This document shows positions 33,074 to 43,942 of a stretch of DNA of 64,000 nucleotides, piece after piece. The stretch comes from Chara braunii. Lineage: Eukaryota > Streptophyta > Charophyceae > Charales > Characeae. Made by a program: the position numbers and the translations under genes. Position 1 is the stretch's first letter. The number at the start of each line of letters is the position of its first letter. The DNA lies in contig BFEA01000047.1 in NCBI GenBank assembly GCA_003427395.1, forward strand, positions 2,884,066 to 2,948,065, in the 5' to 3' direction. The notes below the pieces were generated by a model that ran no database searches, was not told the origin of the DNA, and saw only the letters and a program-made list of their open reading frames with translations.

Positions 33074-34996
33074 ATGAACCATGATGGTGCCACCTGGACG
33101 ATCTCCGAAGTTCGAAGGACAGGGGGTTGCATATTACAGGACTATAGGAAACGGGATCCGAAACAGCACGAGCCGACATGCTTCACAAGGATCTTGCCAC
33201 GGATGTTGTCCCTGGTTCCAGTGCCGCCGCAAGCGAACAGGTCTGATGCAAAACGTCGGGACCTGCAAGAGTCGGCCCCCCCCTCTCCCGCATTCACGAA
33301 GGATCGCATGCGACAGGAGCATTCTCCGCCACATGCGCCAAATAAAAAGTCATGCGAACAAGGGAGCGAAGGACAACCTCAGAAGAACACCGGACATGTG
33401 AAGAGGAGGAGAACCATTGAGAAAGAATGGGAAGAGAAGGTGACAATCGATCTGAGGGGATCCGAAGGTGTCGAGGGTGCTAAGGGCGAAAAACGAGATG
33501 TGTCACGGAACGCAGCAGTTAAGGACCACAAGACCGACAGTGAAGAATATGATGAGACAGAGGACGGTGAAGGAGGTAACACGGACACATTGAACGAAGA
33601 ACAAGCGTATGGAGAAGATGAGAGCAACGAAGAGGAGGACAGTCACAATGGGTATAACAACACAGAGGATGATGATGACGAGGATGATGATGACGAAGAA
33701 CCATCCCAAAGCAGTAGGAGGGAATAAAGGCGTAGCGAGGACAATAGAAAAAAGACGTATCGAAAAACGCAAGGAGGAACAAGTGATAAAGGCAGGGAGG
33801 AAAGCAACACCGACAAACAGTTAGTTCTGAAGAAGAAGGCAATTGAAGGACGTAAGTAAACAATGTATGAGAGAAATCAAAACCTCTGACGGAAATGATC
33901 TGTTGACATGTTGTTTTGCTTGAACTGTTGTCATCACCTGCCGGTAGTGCAAAATGGTAGCGAAATGTTAAGCAGTTTTTCGATAAAGAAACCTGAGATA
34001 ACCTTGAATATGTATGTGCGGTTGTGGTTGTTTCTCCTGCCAAACAAATGTATGTGAGTGGCGGATATCAACTTCCAACTTCTGGTTGTTATACACGTTG
34101 TTGCAGGCCGCCAAATTTTACAAGGAGGGAGACATTGTCAAAAGGAGGTGAAAAAGGTCAAGCATTGGGCGGGTGGCATGCGAGATGAATGCGACTTATT
34201 CGGAAAAAGGCAAAAAAACAGACTGTTGAGGTCCGTTGCAAAAACTTTTGTACACTCGACAGCTTGGGATGCAGCATTCTATCCTTCAGAGAACGACTTC
34301 TTTAATGTGTTGCAGTTGACTGCTAACCTTTTAGGAGAAGATGTGAGGGTAGGATTCGTGAAGTATGTAGAGGACAATGGTGTGCGGTGTGTGCTTATAG
34401 AGTGCAACCGAATGATGACAACGGTCCGTGGAGAGTTGACTTGGTACTTGAGACACTGGTTTTGGGCAGAAAGAGGTTTCCCGCTCGTACGTGGCACGCA
34501 GTCGGGTCACAATAACACCGCGGGAAACGATATTCGTAGCCAAATGAATAAAGACAAGACATGGAGAAGGAAGGGCGACGAGCCATGGAGAGCAGAGCAT
34601 TTTAAGAGGGCACTCACAAAAGTCTTTCAAATAAGAAGGGATGACGGAAAGCTTGGCGTGACTTTGCAGCAACTAGCGTTTACCGAATTCGTGATTCGCA
34701 CAAAAATAGAGCAGACAAAAAAGTCAAGCAAGGCATCGGGTCAGTTGCTGAAAATTGCCGCTATTAAGAACAACATAATCAATACAGTCCGGAACCGAGA
34801 CACAGTTATGAGTTTCTGCATTTTCAAGCTCGACTGCGACACACGTGTGGCAGATGTGGCAACACAGTACTACAATGCAGGCAACAGAAAAAGAGGAAAA
34901 AGTGCAGTCGACGACAAGGGCAACACAGTACATGACTTTGAATTCGACGTCTTTGCCCTGCAGACGCAACCGCAAGCTTCATGCGCAGGACCTTGA
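33074..34996 (+). CDS. Unrecognised two-exon gene, possibly element-borne
   Basis: Exon 1 opens with ATG at 33074. It codes for a charged protein with a nuclear-type basic stretch (VKRRRTIEKEWEEK) and a strongly acidic Asp/Glu tail. A TAA lies in frame at 33725, yet the same frame stays open after it to a consensus donor (GAC, then GTAAGT at 33849). The acceptor TTGTTGCAG ends at 34106. Joining keeps phase (C then GC), and exon 2 runs in the same frame to TGA at 34994. Exon 2 codes for about 295 residues rich in Trp and basic residues (HSTAWDAAFYPSENDF, GELTWYLRHWFWAERGF). No known family is recognised. The TAA may be a disabling mutation. Confidence 0.45.
33849..34106 (+). other. Predicted intron, 258 bp
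   Basis: The donor is GTAAGT and the acceptor is a T-rich stretch ending GCAG. Both flanking frames join in phase. Confidence 0.5.
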
Positions 34997-35094
34997 AAAT
35001 TTTTCCTTGACTGACACTTTTGTTATTCTGACAGATGGGACATGACTCAATATCGTGAGGGAATTCGTGCTTGCAACTCGTATCACAACGACAC

Positions 35095-35097
<3 letters not shown>

Positions 35098-35161
<64 letters not shown>
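35098..35161. repeat. (AT)n microsatellite at gap edge
   Basis: About 30 TA units run straight into the second gap. Confidence 0.95.
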
Positions 35162-36046
35162 NNNNNNNNNNNNNNNNNNNNNNNNNNNNNNNNNNNNNNN
35201 NNNNNNNNNNNNNNNNNNNNNNNNNNNNNNNNNNNNNNNNNNNNNNNNNNNNNNNNNNNNNNNNNNNNNNNNNNNNNNNNNNNNNNNNNNNNNNNNNNNN
35301 NNNNNNNNNNNNNNNNNNNNNNNNNNNNNNNNNNNNNNNNNNNNNNNNNNNNNNNNNNNNNNNNNNNNNNNNNNNNNNNNNNNNNNNNNNNNNNNNNNNN
35401 NNNNNNNNNNNNNNNNNNNNNNNNNNNNNNNNNNNNNNNNNNNNNNNNNNNNNNNNNNNNNNNNNNNNNNNNNNNNNNNNNNNNNNNNNNNNNNNNNNNN
35501 NNNNNNNNNNNNNNNNNNNNNNNNNNNNNNNNNNNNNNNNNNNNNNNNNNNNNNNNNNNNNNNNNNNNNNNNNNNNNNNNNNNNNNNNNNNNNNNNNNNN
35601 NNNNNNNNNNNNNNNNNNNNNNNNNNNNNNNNNNNNNNNNNNNNNNNNNNNNNNNNNNNNNNNNNNNNNNNNNNNNNNNNNNNNNNNNNNNNNNNNNNNN
35701 NNNNNNNNNNNNNNNNNNNNNNNNNNNNNNNNNNNNNNNNNNNNNNNNNNNNNNNNNNNNNNNNNNNNNNNNNNNNNNNNNNNNNNNNNNNNNNNNNNNN
35801 NNNNNNNNNNNNNNNNNNNNNNNNNNNNNNNNNNNNNNNNNNNNNNNNNNNNNNNNNNNNNNNNNNNNNNNNNNNNNNNNNNNNNNNNNNNNNNNNNNNN
35901 NNNNNNNNNNNNNNNNNNNNNNNNNNNNNNNNNNNNNNNNNNNNNNNNNNNNNNNNNNNNNNNNNNNNNNNNNNNNNNNNNNNNNNNNNNNNNNNNNNNN
36001 NNNNNNNNNNNNNNNNNNNNNNNNNNNNNNNNNNNNNNNNNNNNNN
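35162..36046. other. Assembly gap (885 N)
   Basis: All bases are N. Confidence 1.
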
Positions 36047-37118
36047 CTATTTATGGATGATTTTGACATCAATTATTATTCGTGGACATAGAAGTAATTG
36101 TCTGTTCGTGTTCCTGAGATAGCTAACGTTTCGGCATAACCCTTCATCCTCACTTATTGTAATGGTCACAGCTAGCATGTATACATGATGTCCACTTCAA
36201 CAATTTGTATGAGAGTGTTAGTGTACCCTCATTGTGTGTGTGTCTGTGTGTGCGTGTGGGGGGGGAAGGAGTCACAAGCTTGGGAGGTGTGGGTGTGCAT
36301 CTTTTCTTTGTTGTCTGGAATGGAGGCACCATGTTTTACCTCTCTCTCTCTCTCACTCCAATCGAAGTTTGTATTAAGGGTTACCAATAAAAGTGTGCGC
36401 TTACTTATAAAAATAATAATTCTCTCCTCAAACAAGCAGTCTCATTTCCGATCCCCAACGAACATTACGTATATTTGACCATGAGTGAGTCACATAATTT
36501 TTCGACCGGAATGTTCCCCTCTGCTCCAATGAGACACATGCATGCATGAATACGAAAAGAGAGGTCTCTGACAGACGAGCACCATAATTCCAAACATAAC
36601 ACCATCACATTTCCGACACGATTCATCACACTACCATCACATTTTCATCACGATTCCAACATGATATTCAACATAAAGTCCTGTATTCAACTGTTGATAA
36701 ATAATTTACCAACACATAGTTCAACCTTCCAAACGTAGCTCAACAAAATATAAACAGATTCTCAATAGTTTACCAACACAAAGTTCAACTGTTTATCCTG
36801 TCACTTCATATGAACTACATAAGTCACGCACGTTGGTTTCCTTCACTTTCTGTTGAGCATGGTGCATGTGTCAGGATAAACAGTTGAAAAACAGTTTTTA
36901 AACGGTTGTTCGGGGGTGAGACCCCACGATCAATAATAAAAAAAACGGCGACAATTTTTCTGTTGTCGCCAGCTTACCGTGCTGATCTGAGCTCCTACTT
37001 CTTCCTGCTTCTTCGTCTCCTCCCACTCCCCTCGTTCCTTGTACTTCTTCCTGCTTCTTCGTCAACTTTCATGCAATCAGGAGATCGCATAATTTCGGAA
37101 CCCCCTGCGCGTCACATA
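36047..37118. other. No gene; hairpins and Gypsy 3' end
   Basis: No ORF of interest is seen. AGTTCAACTGTTTATCCTG (36790) is inverted at 36875 (AGGATAAACAGTTGAA). GGCGACAATTTTTCTGTTGTCGCC-type pairing occurs near 36946. The last 40 bases (CGGAACCCCCTGCGCGTCACATA) resemble the bases preceding the 3' LTR at 18882. Confidence 0.5.
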
Positions 37119-37388
37119 TGTGACGAACCACTTCCCGACCCCGTGCTATCTTTCGTTCCCCTTGACTCAATACCCCCTTTTTGTATCATACTGACCCCAC
37201 AAAACCCCCGTCACTTTTCTTGATTTCAGGCGCCTTGTTTGGGCCCCTATTTTCGGAAGTTCTATTGATTCTTGGAATTCTGTTTTTTGTAATTCAGGAA
37301 ATGCATGGGAAATTACACGCGCCTTAGCGAGCGCACTGGGAATCGGGCTCGACAGTTAGGAATTCCGGAATAAGTGGAACCCGATGTG

Positions 37389-37945
37389 CTGTGTAACCGT
37401 TTGAACGCCGTGAACGCGCGTTCGCGTTCAAATGTGCGTTTGAACGCGGATTGTGCGTTCGCATTCAAAATTGAATGGCGTTCAATTTTTTTTTTATATT
37501 TTTATTTAAAACAAAAATTATTTTAATGCCTAAAAATATATTTTTTTTTTTGATTTTTTTTTTTATGAGCTATGTATGATGTGAGGTACATGCCTTTCAA
37601 TTTTGGAGTCATTTTGCAAAGGCAAAAAATAATAATAAATCGCCAAAGATGGCGGTGTCAAATCGTGTTCGCTCACTAATTTCAATTATTTTTTTACTTT
37701 TTTTTAATTTTCTGTTTTCTTTTTTTTTTTTCAATTTGGTAACGAATTTAGATGTAATACTCAGGCAAATGTTGTTTAGTTTATTTTTCTTCATAACATA
37801 TATTGTTTTAGGGTTTTTTTTTTTTTTTTTTTTTTTTTCCCGTGCGGAATTGAACTCCGCGTTCGGTCCCGTTCATTGAACGCGCGTGCATTCCGTTTAA
37901 TTTCTGAACGAAAAACCCGCGTTTAATGAACGCGCGGTTTCACAG
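37389..37945. mobile_element. hAT-like MITE, copy b (GAACGCG arms)
   Basis: Flanks are CCGATGTG (37381-37388) and CCGACGTG (37946-37953), an 8-bp duplication with one change. Termini are CTGTGTAACCG and, inward from the right, CTGTGAAACCG. Both arms repeat GAACGCG and GTTCAAACG. The core contains TTGGTAACGAATTT, ACTCAGGCAAA and AGTTTATTTTTC, as in copy a. No coding capacity. Confidence 0.85.
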
Positions 37946-38590
37946 CCGACGTGTCTTTTTCTTTGCATGTATCTTCTCGATCACGACGGAGAAAACTCTA
38001 GGAATTTTGTGAGAATACGGATAGGCATAGGACTTTCTTTTCCCGCGTCGACTTTCGTGTGCGGACATGGTGATTTCAATTTTTGAATTGGTGTAGGACA
38101 TAGGCAAGCTGTAACTGTTTTGGTGCCTTATTGTCTCTTGGTGTCGGCGCCGCGCATGCGAGTTTCCTCCTCCTTATTTCCCGCGTCCTTCTTCTACCGC
38201 GCTCTCTTCTCTCTCCCTTCCCCCTCCTCTTCTTCTCCTATCACAACTGTTTTTCCCTCTCTCGCTCTCTCTCTCTTTGCTTTTTGCGCGCCTGTTTCCC
38301 CTTCTTGATCATTTGAATCTTGGACCCGTCTCGCGCTGCTTTTCGCGCCTCTCCCCTTCTCGCTCTTCAACCTTGGCTCACGAAGCCCGGTTGATCCTCC
38401 GACTACCCCTGCTCACCAATCAGACGCGTTGAGCAAGAGGATCTTCCTATTGCGCGACGAATCTGATTGGCCAAAAATCGGGTTGCGAAGGATCAACATG
38501 GCTTCCCTTGAGCACCTTTCGCTGAACCTTCTCCTCTTACACCTCGATCTCCCCTCTGTCTTCTCCCCCGTCTACCTTCTTTCTCGCAAC

Positions 38591-38598
38591 TATAAATT
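38591..38598 (+). promoter_or_regulatory. LTR TATA box, copy 4
   Basis: TATAAATT is kept although the surrounding bases differ from the other LTRs. Confidence 0.55.
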
Positions 38599-39654
38599 CC
38601 GCAAGCGCGCTTGCAAAACTCTCTTACGTTTTCCACTCGCAAGCCAGCTTCCGGGAAAAAGTGGCTAGGTGATGCGTTTGGTGCGAGTCGAAAAGTCATG
38701 TCGGGCTGACTATAGGCTGGCCGGCTGCGCGCTTGATCGCCACGACGGACTGTGGGATCCGGGCGAGCCGAGTCGAGTCTGCGTCAGCGGGGTGACAATC
38801 GCAGTGGCGGAAGTTAGCATGCGACGGCCGAGATCGTCGGTGCGGGTATGAGGAACGATAATTAGAGTGGAGTGGATGATTGGCCTGGGGCCATATTGGA
38901 ATTTCACAGCGAATGCGCCTTCATAATTATGGATCGTTTCTTTTGGTGTGAGTTCATGGTTGCGAAGCCGAATGCTCCCTTGTTGAATTCTGGTGTCTCC
39001 TGTCTCGGTTTTTCTCGTCTATCACTCCCCCCTCTCTCTCTCTGACTTGAATGACGATGCGTTGTGAGTTTGTCTCTCTTGTGAACCGAAGCGAACTCTC
39101 GTGATTTCCTGCAAAGAAGAACTTCTTCCGGAACTCTTCCATTAGTTTCCTGGGTAATTCCCGGATGTAAGGGAGCTCAATCCTCTTGTCTTGTGAACAA
39201 TGGATGTATGTGTACTATCCCCCGATTTCTCTTAGATGCATCATTGACATTTTCGCACCTTCCACAGTGGATGTATGCATGAAAATGTTTGTAGGTGAAT
39301 TTTTGCGTTGATTAGACCCTGATCTCGATGGGATTTTGTTCGAGAATGCAAGAGTGTTTAGATTTGTCGTTCTGAATGCACTGCGCATGCCATCTGCCTT
39401 ATACTGCACGATATCTACAGACAGTCTATGGGGCAGCCTCGAAAAAGCCAAGCGCCTCGTGTTTTTGTTGATCTGGTCTGCTGAAACTGGGTCGCGGGTT
39501 GATCCCTCGGAACTCCAACCCGATTAATGCATGGTTATGCAGGTTCTGTAAGATGCTTCTCTCGTGTCAAAAGGAAGAAAAATACTAGTTAGTTCTTTTT
39601 CGATTGAGCTTTTTGATGACGTCTCGAGGGTTTTTGCAAACTCCTTTTGATTGA

Positions 39655-40200
39655 TTGATATGTGGACTAACGGTCGCTCCTCGATCGGGCGCCAACCCTT
39701 CCGTATCTCCCTCACCCACGCGCTCCTTCCCTTACAATGAGGAAAGGACACGTGTATGCGAGTGGGACGTACGAGAAGTTGTCGCACGGATCAGCGGGCA
39801 ATATTACTTCCCTCCCGAAAATCGTTGTTCCGGTTTCGTGGATGCGGGCTTTGTCATTATCGATACGCACTTCCCACCCTACTCAGTACTGTTGCCATTT
39901 AACGAGCTGATCGTCATTCCGTGGACAGCAGTGGCGCCCCATTGGCCTCGAACCCTGTGCACTGAGTGCCAGCGTTTCGATCGCTACGAATCAAAGGGCT
40001 TCCACTACCGGATACGGAGTGAAGACGAGCACAAGGAAAGAGCCACGCGGCCGAGACCATCCACGTCGAACTCGGAACTGACCAACGAGCGACGTCGGGA
40101 CTTGATACGGAAACGGGTCACGCGGAGTGTACCGAAGCCCTTCCGCTCTAAACGAAGATCCGTAGCGCGGTGGGAAGCTCGACAATACTTTTTGGATTGA
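39655..40200 (+). CDS. LTR-encoded protein, copy 4 (diverged, longer)
   Basis: The frame is open to TGA at 40198. The conserved part reads YYFPPENRCSGFVDAGFVII, then THFPPYSVLLPF, VIPWTAVAPHWP and a C-x2-C pair (LCTECQ). It goes on with about 75 basic residues absent from copies 1-3 (ERRRDLIRKRV, FRSKRRSVAR). No ATG was found at the start of the similar region, so the true start is uncertain. Conservation of the core against strong nucleotide divergence suggests a functional ancestor. Confidence 0.55.
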   Translation: MICGLTVAPRSGANPSVSPSPTRSFPYNEERTRVCEWDVREVVARISGQYYFPPENRCSGFVDAGFVIIDTHFPPYSVLLPFNELIVIPWTAVAPHWPRTLCTECQRFDRYESKGFHYRIRSEDEHKERATRPRPSTSNSELTNERRRDLIRKRVTRSVPKPFRSKRRSVARWEARQYFLD

Positions 40201-40432
40201 ATTTGGATTTTTCGCTTTTTGCGCCGTGCCCGCGCGAGCATTCCGCGACGCGCGAAAGCAACCGACTTACTTCATCGGGCCAACACGGGGGATTTCAGTT
40301 CTGTCTGTGTCCCCACACTCAATTTTCCAAAAATCCTTGGCACACCCCATCTTGCTGTTTTTCTGGGCCTTCTTTCCGCACTCTTAGCACTCCGAACGAA
40401 AGACAGCACAGGGCGTGAGGTTGCGTGTCACA

Positions 40433-40900
40433 TCCCCCCCGATCCAGACTTCCTGCCCCTCCATCCCGAACACTGTCGCCTCCCCCCAACTGCGCCATCC
40501 CCCCCGATCCCGTCTGACTGTCGCCTTTCTCCCCCGCCATCCCCCCCGACTACTCGCTCCGGCCATCTCCCCTGATCTCACCCTCCGCCTCCTCCCCGAG
40601 CTCGTCTCCTACCTCGAACGGATCCCGAACACCGTCGCCTCCCCCCAACTGCGCCATTCAGCACGAGAACTCGGTAGCTTACTGGTATCATAACGACAGT
40701 CACTACAAATGCATGTTGGTTTTTCTAGCTGTAGTCGTGGCAATGGGGCATACCATGTCTCACCAAGGGAGGTCTGATAGGCATGCCGCTCAGGCCACTG
40801 TGTACCTCTACTGGCTGATCACCATTCAGAACAGGTAAGCCTGGTAGCTTGGTGGCTTGCTAGCTTGATGTTGTCACAACTGCATGACTGGTCACATGAA
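40433..40900 (+). other. No gene; C-rich flank
   Basis: C-rich sequence with CGAACACTGTCGCCTCCCCC repeated near 40468 and 40628. No recognisable coding region. Confidence 0.5.
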
Positions 40901-40916
40901 TAAGTACAATGTTCAG

Positions 40917-41013
40917 GGACGCTGGACCCGATTTCCAGCAGGTGCTGCTCCCCACCAATAGATGGAGCCTCCCCGGCCGTGGTAGTGAAAAAAAAAAAAA
41001 AAACAGTCGTCGG

Positions 41014-41044
<31 letters not shown>

Positions 41045-41250
41045 GTCGTCGGACATCGGTCTCCCGTCTGGGTCGTGAGTCTCCGAGGTTGGGAAAAAAA
41101 AAACGGAAAAAAAGAAGAAGAGACCGTCGTCGGACATCGGTCTCCTGTGTGGGTCGTGAGCCTCCGAGGTAATCCTGGACGGGTGTGCCAACAGATGAAC
41201 TTCGTCGGGCTTATACGGCAGAAGCTTCGGGTTCAATCCGTCGAGTACGC
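40917..41250 (+). repeat. SINE-like repeat with A-tracts and internal duplication
   Basis: It opens with GGGACGCTGGACCCGATTTCC and CCCCACCAATAGATGG, matching 23358-23490 in reverse. Two A-tracts follow. GACCGTCGTCGGACATCGGT-like units with GGGTCGTGAG occur twice (near 41041 and 41122). Confidence 0.5.
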
Positions 41251-41463
41251 TGCAAGATCCACAGGGTCTGTCAGATAATCAGACGACGGCCGATTTGACA
41301 ACTCTTGCGGTGACCCTCAAGCTTCTGAGAGCATAGTGAATGAACGAGGGGGCAGTAGTGGCCGCCTTCACTTTTGACGATTTGACGATACAGCTGAGAC
41401 GACCGTAAAGAGCAAGACTTTCCTGGACGTGTCTGAGCGGACTTAGACCGTGACGGTAGTCGG

Positions 41464-41562
41464 GGGGCCAAGTCCCACTCACGCTGATTCTTCATTTCTG
41501 GCCGTCGAGCTTGCTAATCGAAGGCCGGGAATTGAGAATTCAGGTAAGTGGGACTTGGCCCC
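41464..41562. mobile_element. Tourist-like MITE 1
   Basis: Inverted ends GGGGCCAAGTCCCACT and AGTGGGACTTGGCCCC enclose a foldback of about 100 bp. No clear target duplication. Confidence 0.65.
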
Positions 41563-41605
41563 GGGGCTGGAGTCGGAGGGACTGGAATGTGTCTGACAGG
41601 AATTA

Positions 41606-41769
41606 GGGCCAGATCCCACTGGCAAAGAGGATTGGAATAAGTGTGTGAATCTGGACGTGTTTGTTTAGAGGTGCAAAAAACTGTGATTGGTCTGCTTTTC
41701 TGCATATTTGCGTGGAACGTCCAGCTTCAGACACTTAATCCAATCCTCTTTTCCAGTGGGATCTGGCCC
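41606..41769. mobile_element. Tourist-like MITE 2
   Basis: It is a 164-bp foldback with ends GGGCCAGATCCCACTGG and its near-perfect inverse, flanked by TTA on both sides. A 3-bp TTA duplication and GGGCC ends fit PIF/Harbinger-derived (Tourist) MITEs. Confidence 0.8.
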
Positions 41770-41845
41770 TTAGACCATGAACTGGATCTATCTCACCGCA
41801 ATTACGGCGAGAGCTCAGTCGAAAAAAAAGTCTGAGTGTGAGTGA

Positions 41846-42001
41846 GGGCATACTCACACAGTCACACGTGGACTTTCTCACTTATTTATTTATTTATTTA
41901 TTTTATGTGTGTAGCTGAGGTCAGATGCATCCAGGTCCGTCCGTCAATGCCGTCAAATACATTTAAGATTGAGGCAGTGTGAGCCGGCCCTGGGTATGCC
42001 C
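41846..42001. mobile_element. Harbinger-like MITE with GGGCATAC ends
   Basis: Ends are GGGCATACTCACACAG and, inward from the right, GGGCATACCCAGGGCC. Flanks are TGA and TCA. Related in its ends to 52421-52544 and 61084-61203. Confidence 0.55.
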
Positions 42002-42152
42002 TCAGGGCCCGCTCACACTTATAGTCTAGGACTTTTTTCTTTTTGTTCTTATGTTGTTCTCTCAATGTTTGTCGAGCCATCGCCGAAACTTAAATAGGCC
42101 CTCATGAATGAAGGGGCAAAAAAAAGGAAAGAGAAAAAAAGAAGGCCCTCCC

Positions 42153-42251
42153 GGGGCTAGGTCCCACTTACACGGATTAAGAGATACTGACCGTAGATAG
42201 CACAAATCAACGGTCAGAATCTCGTAATCCGTGCAAGTGGGACCTTGCCCC
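42153..42251. mobile_element. Tourist-like MITE 3
   Basis: GGGGCTAGGTCCCACTTACACGG is inverted at the right as CCGTGCAAGTGGGACCTTGCCCC. The interior also pairs (GACCGTAGAT, CAACGGTC). Confidence 0.7.
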
Positions 42252-42312
42252 CGGTCCGCTGGATTGTGAGTGCAGAAGCAGAAGCGGGCCGGCTCGACGT
42301 ACCTCATCTCAG

Positions 42313-42412
42313 GACTTTTCTACATGTATCTGAACGCAATTACAGCCCGCTGCGGACTCATAATATATGACCGCGATCCAGTCCAGAGCTCAGCCGAAAA
42401 AGTCCTCAGAGA
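42313..42412. mobile_element. Foldback remnant
   Basis: AGGACTTTT and AAAAAGTCCT bracket a 100-bp interior like that of 52436-52530 (CAATTACAGCC, CCAGTCCAGAGCT). Confidence 0.4.
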
Positions 42413-42419
42413 CAGCCAG

Positions 42420-43150
42420 CAACGAAGGCGGGGTCCAATCCAATGAGCCCTGCAAGATCTTCGTCGCTAGCCGATGGACGAGCTGCGGCCGTCGATTGGC
42501 AGGATCTACGGGCAGAAGCTGAAGGGCATTGTTGACCACGAATCTAGCACTTTTCTGTTTTCAGACGAATCTAGCACTTCAAATGCTTGTTTTCTCTGTT
42601 TTTTTTTTATTATAATTTTTTTATTTTAATTGCGTCCTTTTCGTCTTGTCGCTGTCTTCTTGCCAACCTAATCCCACTTCGCCTCACTGCCCCCCCCGCC
42701 GCCCTTCGATCGACAGGTAGCAATCTTTAACTGGAAGAGAACGCCATCAGCAGAGGCAGCGGTAAGCCGGTGTTGTTGGTTTTTAAAATGTCAAGATTGT
42801 TTCCTCGGAGTTGCACCGACTCATCAGGAGGCTGAATCCTCCTTTTTAAATGTCGATCAGCCGTCGATTGGATGTGATCGAGGGCGAAGTCCAGCCAGTG
42901 CGATGAAGGAGCTCTCTTTTTTTTTTTTTTTTTTCTTTGGGAATGATGAAGAAGCTCATCATCGATTTACTACGAAAGTTTGTTTTTTGTTTTTTTTTTA
43001 CTACGAAGTTTTAATTCAGCGATGAAACCGCAAAATCTGTTTTCATTTCATTTTTCTCTGAAAACCGCGAAAACCGCAAACCCTCCGGACGGGGACGGAG
43101 GCGGGGAAGACGGGGACGGCGGGGATGAGCGGGGTTGCGGGGGGAAAGTG
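42420..43150. other. No gene seen
   Basis: Mixed sequence with several T-tracts (42598, 42916) and GAA-poor frames. No ORF with recognisable content. Confidence 0.5.
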
Positions 43151-43153
43151 CGG

Positions 43154-43254
43154 GGGGCCAAGGTCCCACTCACACTCAGATTCTTCGCTTCCGAACGTAG
43201 ATTTATGACGATCGACGGCCACAAATGAAGGATTCAGAGGTGAATGGGACCTGG
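43154..43254. mobile_element. Tourist-like MITE 4
   Basis: GGGGCCAAGGTCCCACTCAC and the right end TGAATGGGACCTGG form a foldback like the element at 41464. Confidence 0.6.
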
Positions 43255-43283
43255 AGTGTGGGGAAGGGTGGAAGGCTTTCGCT

Positions 43284-43382
43284 GGGCTGGGTCCCACTTG
43301 CACGAATTAAGAGATATTGACCGTCGATAGAGAACATCAACGGCCGAGATCTACTAGTCCGTGCAAGTGGGACCTTGCCCCC
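43284..43382. mobile_element. Tourist-like MITE 5
   Basis: GGGCTGGGTCCCACTTGCACG and the inverse end CGTGCAAGTGGGACCTTGCCCCC match the element at 42153 closely, including the interior GACCGTCGATAG. Confidence 0.7.
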
Positions 43383-43610
43383 GCCGGCATGTTGGGCACT
43401 CGACCCCGCGCTATACAGAGCGCAAGCAGTGGCCGGAGACAGTCGCGCGGGAGCTCGGTGGCGACGTTGGGCGGGGTTGCGCAGTGTCGGGCGCCCGATT
43501 GTTTTGCCATCGTGGCACAGGAGATTCTGACACGTGCAGTTGCAGCCGCAAGATGTCAGAGAGGGCGAGGCTGGCGTGTGAGCAGAAGGGCGCCAGCTCA
43601 GGGCCTCGCC

Positions 43611-43730
43611 GTACCAATCTCGAAATGTGAAAAAGACAAAAAAAAAAAAGAGTGGCGGGCGCATCTGGCCATTGTTCCAGCAGGAAGTTCATTCTCATTG
43701 TGAACATTTCGAGAGTGGTGTTGCGATGCC
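43611..43730. mobile_element. Foldback element, CTCTCGAAATG family, copy 1
   Basis: AATCTCGAAATGTGAAAAAGAC at the left and CATTTCGAGAGTGGTG at the right are inverted. The interior GCATCTGGCCATTGTTC is shared with 57698-57810. Confidence 0.65.
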
Positions 43731-43942
43731 CTCAGGGCGAGGCGGGCAACAAGCGAGGACAAACGAGCGCGGCCGTGTGCGGCGTGTTGTGACGGCGTGT
43801 GTGACGGCACCTGTTACCCGCCGAAGGTTTGAGCGCCCATTACGTGTTTTCGTTATTGTTAGAATCATTCATTCTGGTTTTTCGGCGGGGTCAGTGTCTG
43901 TCTGGTACCGATTTCCGTTGCGCGGGCCGGGCTGGGTGCGGG

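Larger units (their letters stand above)
32957..36920. mobile_element. Possible DNA transposon inserted in second Gypsy element
   Basis: Gypsy sequence stops after 32955 and a Gypsy-like 3' end resumes near 37080. Near the edges lie TGTCCCCCGAGCAAC (left) and GTTGTTCGGGGGTGAGA (right), an imperfect inverted repeat. CACCACG on the left and CCCCACG on the right may be a worn target duplication. The insert holds an unrecognised two-exon gene, an (AT)n tract and a gap. The call rests on context and a weak inverted repeat. Confidence 0.35.
37119..40432 (+). repeat. Gypsy-family LTR, copy 4 (diverged, with MITE insertion)
   Basis: It starts TGTGACGAACCAC and ends GGCGTGAGGTTGCGTGTCACA. It has TATAAATT at 38591, and its ORF matches the other LTRs at protein level although most nucleotides differ. 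Its left flank resembles the internal end of the other Gypsy element, so it is probably the 3' LTR of the second element (31262-40432). It is 3.3 kb long because of the 557-bp element at 37389. Confidence 0.75.

Noticed and set aside
35042-36122. Long frames across the second gap.
   Set aside because: They consist of (AT)n and N only.
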